Assembly (NCBI GenBank): GCA_001799995.1
Contig: MGUK01000022.1
Location: 202 to 52,307, forward strand
Length of the DNA: 52,106 nucleotides
Direction of reading: 5' to 3'
Source: Elusimicrobia bacterium GWF2_62_30
GTDB lineage: Bacteria > Elusimicrobiota > Elusimicrobia > Elusimicrobiales > UBA9959
Shown: positions 16,124-25,311 of the stretch, piece by piece
Numbering within the stretch: position 1 is the stretch's first letter
Layout: every line of letters starts with the position of its first letter
Notes under the pieces: generated by a model
What the model saw: the letters and a program-made list of their open reading frames with translations, nothing else
What the model was told of the DNA's origin: nothing
Database searches by the model: none
Position numbers and translations under genes: made by a program

Positions 16124-17260
16124 ATGAACTACGTTTTCATCGATAAGCAGAAAGAATTCAACGAGCTCTGCGCCAAACTCGCCACCCATAAGTACCTTTC
16201 CATAGACACGGAGTCCAACAGCCTCTATGTCTACCGCGAGAAACTCTGCGTGCTGCAGATCACCAGCGAGCATATCAACGCCGTCGTCGACACCCTGGCC
16301 GTGGACATCAAGCCGCTCTTCCCCGTCCTGGCCGACCCCGAAATAGAAAAGATCTTCCACTCCGCCGATTCGGATATCCGCGTGCTCAAGGCCTCCGTCG
16401 GCGGCGTCTTCCATAATATCTTCGACGTCATGGTGGCCGCCAAGTACCTGGGCATCATCAAGTGCGGCCTCGACAACATGGTAAAGCAGTACCTGGGCCA
16501 CGAGATGAACAAGAAGTTCCAGAAGGCCGACTGGGGCCGCCGCCCGCTCAACAAGGAGATGCTGGACTACGCCATCTCCGACACTATCCACCTTAAGAAA
16601 CTGCGCGACCTGCTGGCCTGCGAGCTGGAAAAGAAAGGCAACATAGACGAGGCCCGCACCCAGTTCGCGCAGATCACGCTGGTGGAGCCGCAGCAGATGC
16701 GCTTCGACGAGAACGGCTTCATGTCCCTGCGCGGCGCCCGGCAGCTCAACGGCCGCGGCCTGGCCGTGCTGCGCGAGCTCTACCTGGCGCGCGAAGTGGC
16801 CGCCATAAAGCGCAATAGCCCGCCGTTCAAGGTCATCAGCGAAGACCTGATGCTGCGCCTTTCGGTGGCGCCCCGCGAAGGGCTCAACAATCTTTCCATC
16901 TTCAAGGGCGTCAGCTCCTACGTGCTGGCCAACCACGGGCCGTGGATCCGCGAAGCCCTGCAGAAGGGGCTGAAAGCGCCCGAGTATCACGTGCCCCGGC
17001 GCGAAGTGTCGCACGAGAAGCGCCTGTACTTCGACGCCATCCGCAACCGCTTCAAGGCGCTGAAGATGTGGCGCAAGGACGCCGCCGCCCGGCGCAATAT
17101 GCTGCCGGAAGCCATCATGACCAACGACGTTATGGAAAGGCTGGCCTTCTCCCAGCCGCGCAGCCTGGAAGACATGAAGGCCATCAAAGGCCTGGGCCTG
17201 GAGAAGTTCGCCCTATACGGCGCGGAGCTGCTGGAATTCTTTAAAACGCACAAGGTTTGA
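16124..17260 (+). CDS. rnd: Ribonuclease D
   Basis: A 378-residue 3'-to-5' exoribonuclease for tRNA and stable-RNA end trimming. The DEDDy nuclease domain has LSIDTESNS (D28, E30), FHSADSDIRVL (about residue 85) and YAISDTIHLKKL (about residue 148, with the Tyr and Asp of motif III). Two helical HRDC-like modules follow (about 205-280 and 300-375), the last with LEDMKAIKGLGLEKFA. ATG at 16124 is chosen because an earlier in-frame start adds only a few residues and would lie upstream of the apparent -10. No Shine-Dalgarno; probably leaderless. Confidence 0.92.
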   Translation: MNYVFIDKQKEFNELCAKLATHKYLSIDTESNSLYVYREKLCVLQITSEHINAVVDTLAVDIKPLFPVLADPEIEKIFHSADSDIRVLKASVGGVFHNIFDVMVAAKYLGIIKCGLDNMVKQYLGHEMNKKFQKADWGRRPLNKEMLDYAISDTIHLKKLRDLLACELEKKGNIDEARTQFAQITLVEPQQMRFDENGFMSLRGARQLNGRGLAVLRELYLAREVAAIKRNSPPFKVISEDLMLRLSVAPREGLNNLSIFKGVSSYVLANHGPWIREALQKGLKAPEYHVPRREVSHEKRLYFDAIRNRFKALKMWRKDAAARRNMLPEAIMTNDVMERLAFSQPRSLEDMKAIKGLGLEKFALYGAELLEFFKTHKV

Positions 17261-17279
17261 GCAAGGCCGCCAACGGCGG

Positions 17280-18779
17280 TCAGGAAGCCCGGCGCCCGTC
17301 GCCGGGCTTTTTCTTTGGCGCCGGCAGCCTGCCGAACCAGACCTGGTCCGCCAGGTAGTTCCACTCCAGCCCGGGGATGGCCGGCCGCACGGCGGAGCCG
17401 GCCAGCACCAGGCGGTCCTCCGGCTTCATTTTGGCCGTCCACGGCGCGTACGCCGCCGCCGCGCCCTTCAAGGCCAGGATCTCATTGAAGACCGCCAGGT
17501 CCCCGGCGGGCATCAGGGCCGGCTCGGCGCCCAGCACGTATTTCCACTCAGCGCGGGGCTGGTGGAAGAACATGCAGTAAAAGATGCCCGAATCGGAGCT
17601 GTAGACCACGCCGCCTTTGCCCGGCAGCCAGCCGGCGTCCTGTTCCGCCACTTCCGCCATCCAGGTGTAGGGGCCTATGGAGGACCAGCGCCCGTAGGAA
17701 TCGTTGACCGCGGCCAGGTACAGCGCCGGCAGCAGCGCCGCGGCGAACACCAGGCGCTTGAGCGACAGCAGGCTCCCGGCGGCTTCCAGTATTTCCTCCA
17801 GCTGCCCGCAGGTCCACACCAGCCAGGCGGTTATCCCCAGGTCCAGCCAGAGCCGCGCCGAAACAAAACCGCCGACCCAGCCCAGCGCCAGCAGGAGAAA
17901 GACCGGGTCGGCCGCCGCTGCCGCGCCGCGGTCCTTCTTCAGGGCGCGCCACATCAGGAAGAAGACCACGATCAGCAGCAGCCTGTAATCGCCGGTGGCG
18001 GGCTGGAATTCGCCAACGCGCGCGGCCTGCGGCAGGTACAGCTTCAGGGTGAGGAAAAGGCGCTCCGGCGCCTGCGCGAGAAAGCTCAGCGGGCGGCCCG
18101 TAAGGACGGCGCCCAGCAGCGTGCCGGCCAGCGCGGTGGCCGACAGCGCGGCCCCGGCGCGCCATTCCCGCGCCAGGAACAGGGCCAGGCAGAAAAGGGC
18201 GGCGGGCAGGAACAGGGCGGTATTCGTCCAGGCGGCCAGCGCGGCCAAAAGCGTCAGCGCGCCAAGTAACCCGTACGCCGCCGGCTTTTCCCTGAGCCTG
18301 CGCCAGGTCAGGGCGGCCGCCGCCACGTAGAGCGTCGTGAAAAGAAAAGGCCTGCCCGTCAGCAGCCTGCCGAAAATGTCGAAGTTGGCCACCACCAGCA
18401 GCAGCAGCGCCAGCAGCCACGCCTCCGGCCGCTTCACCAGCAATAGCGGCACGCAGGCGAACAGCACGAACAGGGCGGCGACGGAAAACCTGACCAGCCC
18501 CTTCTGGTCCCGGCCGGTCAGCTTGCGGACGGCGCCCAGCAGGCTGTTCCAGCCCTGCTCCGGGTCCAGCTCGGCGCCGCCGCGCAGCACCAGTATCTCG
18601 CCCCAGCTCTTTTCCGACACGGCCTTGGCGGCGTGCCGCGTAGCGTCGTCGGGCGGCAGGTACCCGGTACCCAGCACCTTGTACGGGATGCAGGCCAGCA
18701 GGAGAACGGCCAGGCCCCTGAGCAGCAGGGGCACGGCGCGGTGCTCCAGGTTTTTTATTTTTTCTATGAAAGCTTTCAT
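17280..18779 (-). CDS. Polytopic membrane protein, unknown function
   Basis: A 499-residue integral membrane protein with about nine to ten hydrophobic helices starting near residue 18 and a soluble C-terminal domain (about 390-499). After the first helix there is a periplasmic segment with PPDDATRHAAKAVSEKSW and ELDPEQGWN; the paired Asp after helix 1 recalls GT-C type lipid-linked glycosyltransferases, but this is only a resemblance. The start was placed at the Met preceding the first charged/hydrophobic segment; a longer frame running into ygiQ is not plausible. It lies 29 nt downstream of ygiQ. Its last codons also encode the rnd terminator on the other strand. Confidence 0.75.
   Translation of the reverse strand: MKAFIEKIKNLEHRAVPLLLRGLAVLLLACIPYKVLGTGYLPPDDATRHAAKAVSEKSWGEILVLRGGAELDPEQGWNSLLGAVRKLTGRDQKGLVRFSVAALFVLFACVPLLLVKRPEAWLLALLLLVVANFDIFGRLLTGRPFLFTTLYVAAAALTWRRLREKPAAYGLLGALTLLAALAAWTNTALFLPAALFCLALFLAREWRAGAALSATALAGTLLGAVLTGRPLSFLAQAPERLFLTLKLYLPQAARVGEFQPATGDYRLLLIVVFFLMWRALKKDRGAAAAADPVFLLLALGWVGGFVSARLWLDLGITAWLVWTCGQLEEILEAAGSLLSLKRLVFAAALLPALYLAAVNDSYGRWSSIGPYTWMAEVAEQDAGWLPGKGGVVYSSDSGIFYCMFFHQPRAEWKYVLGAEPALMPAGDLAVFNEILALKGAAAAYAPWTAKMKPEDRLVLAGSAVRPAIPGLEWNYLADQVWFGRLPAPKKKPGDGRRAS
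17285..17312 (+). terminator. Intrinsic terminator for rnd, inside the opposing gene
   Basis: AAGCCCGGCG-cccgt-CGCCGGGCTT with a T-run, 24 nt after the rnd stop. It lies within the last codons of the minus-strand membrane-protein gene. Confidence 0.85.
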
Positions 18780-18808
18780 TGCCTGTCTGCCGCGGGCCGC
18801 GGCGGGGC

Positions 18809-20587
18809 TCATCTCAGCAGCTTCGCCAGCAGGTCCGGGCGGCGTATTTCTTTGAGGGCCCTGATCACCAGCGGCCTGTTCTCCGGCTTGTAATACTGCA
18901 GCAGCGCGCGCTGCAGGCGCCGCTCCGTTTCTTTCTTCGGTACGTACACCGGCTGCAGCGTGAACGGGTCCAGGCCCGTGAAATAGATCGACGTGGCCAG
19001 CTCCATCGGCGCCGGCAGGAAATCGTTCACCTGCTGCGGGCGGATGTTGCGTTCCTTCAGGAAGACGGCCAGCTCCGCCATGTCGGCCAGCGTCGAGCCC
19101 GGGTGCGCGGAGATGAAGTACGGCACCAGGTACTGCTCCTTGCCGGCCTTTTTCGACTCGCCCAGGAACTTCCAGGTGAATTTTTCGTAAACCTCGGCGA
19201 AAGGCTTCTTCATCACCGAAAGCACGCCCGGCATGATATGCTCCGGCGCCACCTTCAGCTGCCCGCCGGTGTGGAACCGCGCTATCTCGGAAATATATTC
19301 GCCGCACTGCAGCGCCAGGTCCATCCTGATGCCGCTGGCCACAAAAGCCTTCCTGAGCCCTTTGAGCTCCCGCACGGCGCGCATAAGCTCCAGCAGCGCC
19401 GTATGGTCCGTGTTGAGGTTGCTGCAGATGGCCGGGTGCAGGCAGGAGATCTTCCGGCAGGCCCGGCAGACGTCCATGTTCCGGCCGCGCATCCCGTACA
19501 TGTTCGCCGACGGCGCGCCCAGGTCCGAGATATTGCCCGGGTGGCGCGGGGTCTTTAGCAGGCGCTCGGCTTCGCCCTTTACGGAGGCGGCGCTGCGCTC
19601 CTGGATGAAGCGGCCCTGGTGCAGCGTCAGCGAGCAGAAGGCGCAGCCGCCGAAGCAGCCGCGGTGTATCACTATCGAATCCTTGATCATCTCCAGCGCC
19701 GGGATGGGCTCCCGGTAGGAAGGGTGCGCGCGCTTGGTGAAGGGCAGGCCGTAGACGAAGTCCATCTCCTCCGTCGTCAGCGGCAGCGCGGGGGGATTCT
19801 GCACCACGGCGCGGCCTTCGCTCTTCTGTACCAGCGGCCTGGCGTTATGCGGGTTGGATTCTTCGTAGATGGCGCGGGTGGCCGTCGAGAACTTCACCCT
19901 GTCGCCGGCAACCTCGCCGGCCGAAGGCAGCTCCACGGCGCCGGGGAGGCTGAAAACGGCGGTCTCGGTGGCGCCCAGCGGGTAGCAGGTGCCGCGGATG
20001 TCGCGCAGCGCGCCCACGCTCTCTCCGGCGTTAAGGCGCGCGGATATCTCGCGGACCGGGCGCTCGCCCATGCCGTAAACCAGCAGGTCCGCCTTGGAGT
20101 CCAGCAGCACGCTCTTGCGCACCTTGTCCGACCAGTAGTCGTAATGCGCGAAGCGGCGCATGGAAGCCTCTATGCCGCCGACTACCACCGGCACGCCGGG
20201 GTACGCCTCGCGCGCCCGCTGCGCGTAGATCACGGTGGCCCGGTCCGGGCGCAGGCCGGGCCGCGCGCCGGGGGAAAAATCGTCGGTGGAACGGATGCGG
20301 CGGTTGTGCGTGTACTTGTTGATCATCGAGTCCATGTTCCCGGCGGACACGCCGAAGAACAGGCGCGGCCTGCCGAACTTGCGGAAGTCCGCGCAGTTCT
20401 CCCAGCCCGGCTGGGCCAGGATGGCCACGCGCAGGCCCTCGGCCTCCAGCACGCGGCCCACCAGCGCCATGGCGAACGAGGGATGGTCCACGTAGGCGTC
20501 GCCGGTAACCAGCACGACGTCCACCGCGTCCCAGCCCAGCGCCCGGACCTCTTCGGGGCTCATCGGCAGAAAAGGGGAACCGCTCAT
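18809..20587 (-). CDS. ygiQ: YgiQ family radical SAM protein
   Basis: A 592-residue radical SAM protein of the YgiQ family. The N-terminal YgiQ domain begins PMSPEEVRALGWDAVDVVLVTGDAYVDHPSF. The Fe-S cluster motif is C311-x3-C315-x2-C318 in HRGCFGGCAFCSL. A second Cys-rich stretch (CRACRKISCLHPAICSNLNTD) lies near residue 380, and the C-terminal extension matches the family. Function in the cell is not established. Length agrees with the family (550-700). A TACAAT box ends 6 nt before the ATG and there is no Shine-Dalgarno, so the message is probably leaderless. Confidence 0.95.
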   Translation of the reverse strand: MSGSPFLPMSPEEVRALGWDAVDVVLVTGDAYVDHPSFAMALVGRVLEAEGLRVAILAQPGWENCADFRKFGRPRLFFGVSAGNMDSMINKYTHNRRIRSTDDFSPGARPGLRPDRATVIYAQRAREAYPGVPVVVGGIEASMRRFAHYDYWSDKVRKSVLLDSKADLLVYGMGERPVREISARLNAGESVGALRDIRGTCYPLGATETAVFSLPGAVELPSAGEVAGDRVKFSTATRAIYEESNPHNARPLVQKSEGRAVVQNPPALPLTTEEMDFVYGLPFTKRAHPSYREPIPALEMIKDSIVIHRGCFGGCAFCSLTLHQGRFIQERSAASVKGEAERLLKTPRHPGNISDLGAPSANMYGMRGRNMDVCRACRKISCLHPAICSNLNTDHTALLELMRAVRELKGLRKAFVASGIRMDLALQCGEYISEIARFHTGGQLKVAPEHIMPGVLSVMKKPFAEVYEKFTWKFLGESKKAGKEQYLVPYFISAHPGSTLADMAELAVFLKERNIRPQQVNDFLPAPMELATSIYFTGLDPFTLQPVYVPKKETERRLQRALLQYYKPENRPLVIRALKEIRRPDLLAKLLR

Positions 20588-20593
20588 AGTATG

Positions 20594-20599
20594 ATTGTA
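20594..20599 (-). promoter_or_regulatory. -10 box of ygiQ, leaderless spacing
   Basis: Minus strand reads TTTTTGTTACAAT-catact-ATG: TACAAT with exactly 6 nt to the start codon. Confidence 0.55.
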
Positions 20600-20649
20600 A
20601 CAAAAACGGGCATCGGCGCCGCAAAGCGCCGGCGTGCCGCGCGGAACGT

Positions 20650-21021
20650 TTAGTCTTGTTTCGTCAGGGCGGTCTTGACCGCTTCCATGAACTCTTCGTT
20701 GCTGAAGGGTTTGGAGAAGAACGCGGCCACCTGCGGTTTGGTCTCGAACATGGCGCGCGAAGTGGTCAGCGCGGACATGATGATGAGCGGTATCTTGCAG
20801 AGGTCGGGATCTTCGCCTATGTGGTTGGTCAGGGAATAGCCGTCTATGCCGGGCAGCATCACGTCCATTATCAGGAGGTCGGGCAGGTAGGAATGCATCG
20901 CGGCCAGCACTTCTTCGCCGCCGTCGCAGATCTTTACCGCGTAACCCTGCGCCGTCAGCTCGTCCTGCAGCAGGCTGGTAATATCCGGATCATCGTCAAC
21001 AAGCAGTATCTTCTCCCCCAT
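20650..21021 (-). CDS. Single-domain response regulator (CheY-like receiver)
   Basis: A stand-alone receiver domain of 123 residues. From the chosen start MGEKILLVDDDPD, the acidic pair D10/D11 and the phosphoacceptor Asp in LLIMDVMLPGIDGYSL (about residue 53), the Thr/Ser in MSALTTS and the Lys in FFSKPFSNEEF are all present. There is no output domain, so it must act through protein contact. No histidine kinase lies nearby. A longer frame exists upstream of 21021, but Met-Gly-Glu before the first strand is the usual start. It follows the beta-barrel gene by 61 nt. Confidence 0.92.
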   Translation of the reverse strand: MGEKILLVDDDPDITSLLQDELTAQGYAVKICDGGEEVLAAMHSYLPDLLIMDVMLPGIDGYSLTNHIGEDPDLCKIPLIIMSALTTSRAMFETKPQVAAFFSKPFSNEEFMEAVKTALTKQD

Positions 21022-21082
21022 AAGGGGAATTAAATATAACTTCCGCCCTGTCGTCAAGCGGAAAAAAAGGAGGGGGAAGAGT

Positions 21083-21808
21083 TCAGAAGGTGTAGGCTAA
21101 GCCGCCGGTCAGGCCGGCGCCCGTGAACTCGGGCGTGCCCTTGGCCCTGAAGGAGCGGTAGCCTTCCGCCAGGAAATGGGCCCGCCAGCGGGACTCGGAG
21201 ATCTGCCATTCATAGCCGATGGCCGCGTTCCAGGCGTGATGCCAGCCCAGCACGGAGGTTTCGAAAGAGGCTTTCTGCTCTTTGGCGCCGAAACGGTGCT
21301 CGGAAACGCCGAAGCGCAGCAGCGCGTAGCGGGTATGCGGCGTGCCCAGCGGGATCAGCGCCAGCTCGATGCCCACGGGGAACTCGAAATGTTCCAGGCG
21401 CGCGCTGGTGCCGTCCAGTTTGTCCTGGCGCAGGTGGTTGTATTTCAGCCCGGCGTAATAGCGTATCCACGAAAAAAGATGCCCGCCCGCCATCAGCTGC
21501 GGGCCGAAACTTACGGGACAGGTGTTCCTTTTGCCGGTGCCCGACACCGTTATCAGCGAATCGGAGAAGAGGTCGAGGGTGAGATAACGCGCTTTGCGGG
21601 AAGCGCCGCCGCCCTTTTCGGCCGCCACGGCTTTCACCTGGCCGGTCACGGACGTGGGCTGGTCGGATTTCAGGTACTTCAGGAACTCCTGTTTGTCCTT
21701 TTCCTTCCAGGCGGACTGGTTCTTCAGGTCCGGCAGGGTCTGGGCCGCGGCCGGCGCGCGCTGCGCCAGGACCAGCAGGAGAAACAAGAAGGGGACGGCT
21801 CTTTTCAT
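21083..21808 (-). CDS. Outer-membrane beta-barrel-like protein
   Basis: A 241-residue protein with a signal peptide (MKRAVPFLFLLLVLA, cleavage near AAAQ, residue 23). After a charged stretch (about 30-75) come alternating hydrophobic/polar strands with many aromatic residues (LFSWIRYYAGLKYNHL, FEFPVGIELALI, WHHAWNAAIGYEW), and the protein ends in Tyr-Thr-Phe, the terminal aromatic expected by the BAM complex. No enzyme motif is visible. A TTGCCG-18-TATTAT promoter lies upstream. Family not identified. Confidence 0.75.
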   Translation of the reverse strand: MKRAVPFLFLLLVLAQRAPAAAQTLPDLKNQSAWKEKDKQEFLKYLKSDQPTSVTGQVKAVAAEKGGGASRKARYLTLDLFSDSLITVSGTGKRNTCPVSFGPQLMAGGHLFSWIRYYAGLKYNHLRQDKLDGTSARLEHFEFPVGIELALIPLGTPHTRYALLRFGVSEHRFGAKEQKASFETSVLGWHHAWNAAIGYEWQISESRWRAHFLAEGYRSFRAKGTPEFTGAGLTGGLAYTF

Positions 21809-21818
21809 AACGGTAACA

Positions 21819-21848
21819 ATAATACACTATTCCGTTTAAACGCGGCAA
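21819..21848 (-). promoter_or_regulatory. Promoter of the beta-barrel gene
   Basis: Minus strand: TTGCCG (21848-21843), 18-bp spacer, TATTAT (21824-21819), then 10 nt to the ATG. This is one of the better matches to a sigma-70 promoter in the window. Confidence 0.5.
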
Positions 21849-21873
21849 GAAATATGCTACAAATATACCTCAT

Positions 21874-22341
21874 ATGCGGCGTACAACGGCCCTTTTAACC
21901 GGCTTTCTTGCCCTCACCTTCCTCCTACTCCCCGCGGCGCAGGCCAAGACCATAGCCGACGCCCGGGCTGAAGTAGTCCGCACCACTATGCGCTACCTCA
22001 ACGTGCCGTACCTCTGGGGGGGCATGCACCCGGGCACCGGCATGGACTGTTCCGCCTTCGTCAAGCTGGTGTATGAAAGCGCCGACCTGCACCTGCCGCG
22101 CGTGGCGCGCGAGCAGTACTCGTCCAGCCTTTACCTCAAGCCCGCGGGCGTCCTGCCCGGCGACCTGCTCTTTTTTTCCATGAAGAAGCCCGGCGGCGCC
22201 ACTCCGGACCACGTGGGCATCTACGTGGGCAAGGGCTATTTCGTGCACGCCGGGGTAAGCACCGGCGTCCATATCGACGCCGTCTCCAATCCCTATTTCT
22301 ATTCCCGCCTCATCAGCGCGCGCAAATACCGCGGCTTTTAA
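21874..22341 (+). CDS. NlpC/P60 family cell-wall peptidase
   Basis: A 155-residue exported cysteine peptidase predicted to cut peptidoglycan stem peptides. A signal peptide (MRRTTALLTGFLALTFLLLP, Ala-x-Ala near residue 24) precedes a single NlpC/P60 domain with the catalytic Cys59 in GTGMDCSAFV, His113 in DHVGIYVG and a third polar residue His125 in YFVHAG. There is no extra SH3 or LysM domain. The start overlaps no other gene; a TACAAA/TATACC patch just upstream (21858-21869) and the absence of a Shine-Dalgarno suggest a very short leader. It is divergent from the beta-barrel gene and 10 nt ahead of the next gene. Confidence 0.92.
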   Translation: MRRTTALLTGFLALTFLLLPAAQAKTIADARAEVVRTTMRYLNVPYLWGGMHPGTGMDCSAFVKLVYESADLHLPRVAREQYSSSLYLKPAGVLPGDLLFFSMKKPGGATPDHVGIYVGKGYFVHAGVSTGVHIDAVSNPYFYSRLISARKYRGF

Positions 22342-22351
22342 CGGAGATATC

Positions 22352-23029
22352 ATGCAATATAAATACATCATCAAGTTCGAAGGCGGGGACGAAAAAGTCA
22401 TCGACATCCAGCTCGACGCCGACACGCTCACCCTCCAGAGCCCCAACAGCCCTAACCCGCCGGAGTGGGCGCTGCTCGACCAGGGCAAATGCGCCCTCTG
22501 CCCCCTCGACTCCGCCGGGCATAAGTACTGCCCTATCGCGCTCAGCCTTTCCAATATCATCCGCGACTTCTCCGACAAGGCCTCCACCATGCTGGTGGAC
22601 GCCCGCGTCATCACCCGCGAACGCGAATATTCCAAGCGCACCAGCCTGCAGTCCGTGCTCAGCTCCATCATAGGCATCCACATGGTCACCAGCGGCTGCC
22701 CCGTCATGAACATCCTCAAGCCCATGGCCGCCTACCACCTGCCTTTCGCCTCGCTCAGCGAAACGGTCTACCGTTCCGTTTCCAGCTACCTGCTGCAGCA
22801 GTACCTCCGCAAGAAGAAAGGCCTGGACCCGGATTGGGAGCTGAACAAGCTCACCAAAGCCTATGAGGATATAGAAAAGCTCAACCAGGGCATAGTGGAC
22901 CGGGTGCGCAAAGGCTCCTCCCTGGACGCCAACTACAATGCCGTCATCATCCTGGACGTCTTCGCCAAAATGGTGCCCCGCACCATAGACCAGAGCCTGC
23001 CCTCCAAAGGGTTCCAGCTCCCGGACTAG
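22352..23029 (+). CDS. Conserved protein of unknown function (DUF6901-like)
   Basis: A 225-residue cytoplasmic protein. It opens with a beta-hairpin-like segment (MQYKYIIKFEGGDEKVIDIQLDADTLTL split over residues 1-28), then a cysteine cluster, CALCP and YCPIALSLSNII (about residues 47-65), that could bind metal. The remainder is helical, including KRTSLQSVLSSIIGIHMVTSGCPVM. It is reminiscent of the DUF6901 family, though I cannot confirm membership. GGAGAT precedes the ATG by about 6 nt; the gene follows the NlpC/P60 gene by 10 nt and ends at a strong terminator. Confidence 0.75.
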   Translation: MQYKYIIKFEGGDEKVIDIQLDADTLTLQSPNSPNPPEWALLDQGKCALCPLDSAGHKYCPIALSLSNIIRDFSDKASTMLVDARVITREREYSKRTSLQSVLSSIIGIHMVTSGCPVMNILKPMAAYHLPFASLSETVYRSVSSYLLQQYLRKKKGLDPDWELNKLTKAYEDIEKLNQGIVDRVRKGSSLDANYNAVIILDVFAKMVPRTIDQSLPSKGFQLPD

Positions 23030-23052
23030 CTCCCGCCGGACCTCCCGGCCAA

Positions 23053-23090
23053 GCCCCCGCCGCGCCCCGGGCCGGCGGGGGTTTTATTTT
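23053..23090 (+). terminator. Intrinsic terminator
   Basis: CCCCCGCCG-cgccccggg-CCGGCGGGGG followed by TTTTATTTT, closing the NlpC/P60-DUF6901-like pair. Confidence 0.88.
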
Positions 23091-23142
23091 CGCGTTTATT
23101 ATGAGATAATATAGCGATACTCGGGACTTCAAGGAGAAAAAA

Positions 23143-23913
23143 ATGAAAAAGATCCTTAGACCTGTTCTTTTAGCGGTGTTAGCGGCCGGCGTTTTCGCCG
23201 TTTCCGCCAAAGCGGACCCGTTCGCCGACTTCAATACCTATGTAGGCGCCTCCAAGGTCCAGGCCGAAGCGCGCCTCGCGCCCTTCGTCGAAGACCTCGG
23301 CGGCGTTATCGGCGGCAACGACTTCAACTCGGGCCGCAACATCGGCTTCCCCGGGTTCGACGTGGGCATAGCCGCCACGGTGCAGGCCAAGCCCAACGAC
23401 AATAACAGCATCCTCAACGACTCCGACGTGAACGCTTTCGGCGTCCCTCTGGTGAGGGCTTCCGTAGCCCTGCCCGTCATCGACGCGGACCTCACGCTGC
23501 GCGGCCTCACCCTCTCCGGCTTCTCCATCATCGGCGCCGGCGTCAGCTACAACGTCCTGAAGAGCGGCACGGTCACCAAGTTCATCCCCGACGTCTCCGT
23601 CTCGGCCTTCTACGACGTGATCAACTACGATTACTTCAAGGGCTCCCACATGTCCCTCAACGCCGTGGCGTCCTTCGACATCCCGGTGATAAAGCCCTTC
23701 ATCGGCGTAGGCCTTGACCGCACCACCCTCAAGGTGCAGGATGTCCCCGGCGCGGTCGGCACCCTCGTCAACGGCGCCGAGGCCACCATCTCCAAGCCCC
23801 GCTACACGCTGGGCGTGCGCTTCTCGCCGCTGCCGCTGCTCTATGTGTACGGGGCCTACAGCTCCCTGCACGGCCAGCCCGGCTATAACGGCGGTTTAGG
23901 CGTTAAGTTTTAA
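23143..23913 (+). CDS. Outer-membrane beta-barrel-like protein
   Basis: A 256-residue exported protein. Signal peptide MKKILRPVLLAVLAAGVFA with cleavage near AKA-DP (residue 25). The mature part is a run of amphipathic strands with Gly/aromatic turns (FPGFDVGIAATVQAK, GAGVSYNVLKSG, PFIGVGLDRTTL, YVYGAYSSLH) ending in Val-Lys-Phe, a typical barrel C-terminus. It resembles the DUF6588-type or opacity-like barrels but no specific family is claimed. AAGGAG lies 8 nt upstream of the ATG. Confidence 0.78.
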   Translation: MKKILRPVLLAVLAAGVFAVSAKADPFADFNTYVGASKVQAEARLAPFVEDLGGVIGGNDFNSGRNIGFPGFDVGIAATVQAKPNDNNSILNDSDVNAFGVPLVRASVALPVIDADLTLRGLTLSGFSIIGAGVSYNVLKSGTVTKFIPDVSVSAFYDVINYDYFKGSHMSLNAVASFDIPVIKPFIGVGLDRTTLKVQDVPGAVGTLVNGAEATISKPRYTLGVRFSPLPLLYVYGAYSSLHGQPGYNGGLGVKF

Positions 23914-23938
23914 GTACAGAGCTGAGGCGTCAGTCCGG

Positions 23939-23985
23939 AACGAAGGCGGTCTCCCGCGGGTATCCCGCGCAGGCCGCTCTTCGTT
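23939..23985 (+). other. Long hairpin in the leader of the aminotransferase gene
   Basis: AACGAAG-GCGG (23939-23949) pairs with CCGC-t-CTTCGTT (23974-23985, one bulged T). Inside it sits the compact CGCGGG-tat-CCCGCG (23955-23969). There is no clean T-run, so it may be a leader structure or a weak terminator of the barrel gene. Confidence 0.5.
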
Positions 23986-24021
23986 ATGTCGGTTTTCGCA
24001 GCTCTTTATGGAGGCAGTATA

Positions 24022-25236
<1,215 letters not shown>

Positions 25237-25246
25237 CGCGGAACCG

Positions 25247-25287
25247 GTACGGGGCGCCGCGGTCAGACCCGGCGCCCCGCGTACCGG
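25247..25287. other. Strong hairpin after rocD
   Basis: GGTACGGGGCGCCG-cggtcaga-CCCGGCGCCCCGCGTACC forms a stem of about 14 bp with one bulge, between the rocD stop and the murB promoter. It has no T-run, so it may act as a 3'-end stabiliser or Rho-related site. Confidence 0.55.
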
Positions 25288-25300
25288 GGCGGTAACGGAC

Positions 25301-25306
25301 TATAAA
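25301..25306 (+). promoter_or_regulatory. -10 box of murB, leaderless spacing
   Basis: TATAAA ends 5 nt before the murB ATG at 25312; no Shine-Dalgarno is visible between the hairpin and the ATG. Confidence 0.4.
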
Positions 25307-25311
25307 CAACA

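Noticed and set aside
23939-23985. Leader hairpin of rocD as a known riboswitch
   Set aside because: The hairpin is strong but shows no consensus for a known amino-acid or cofactor aptamer.
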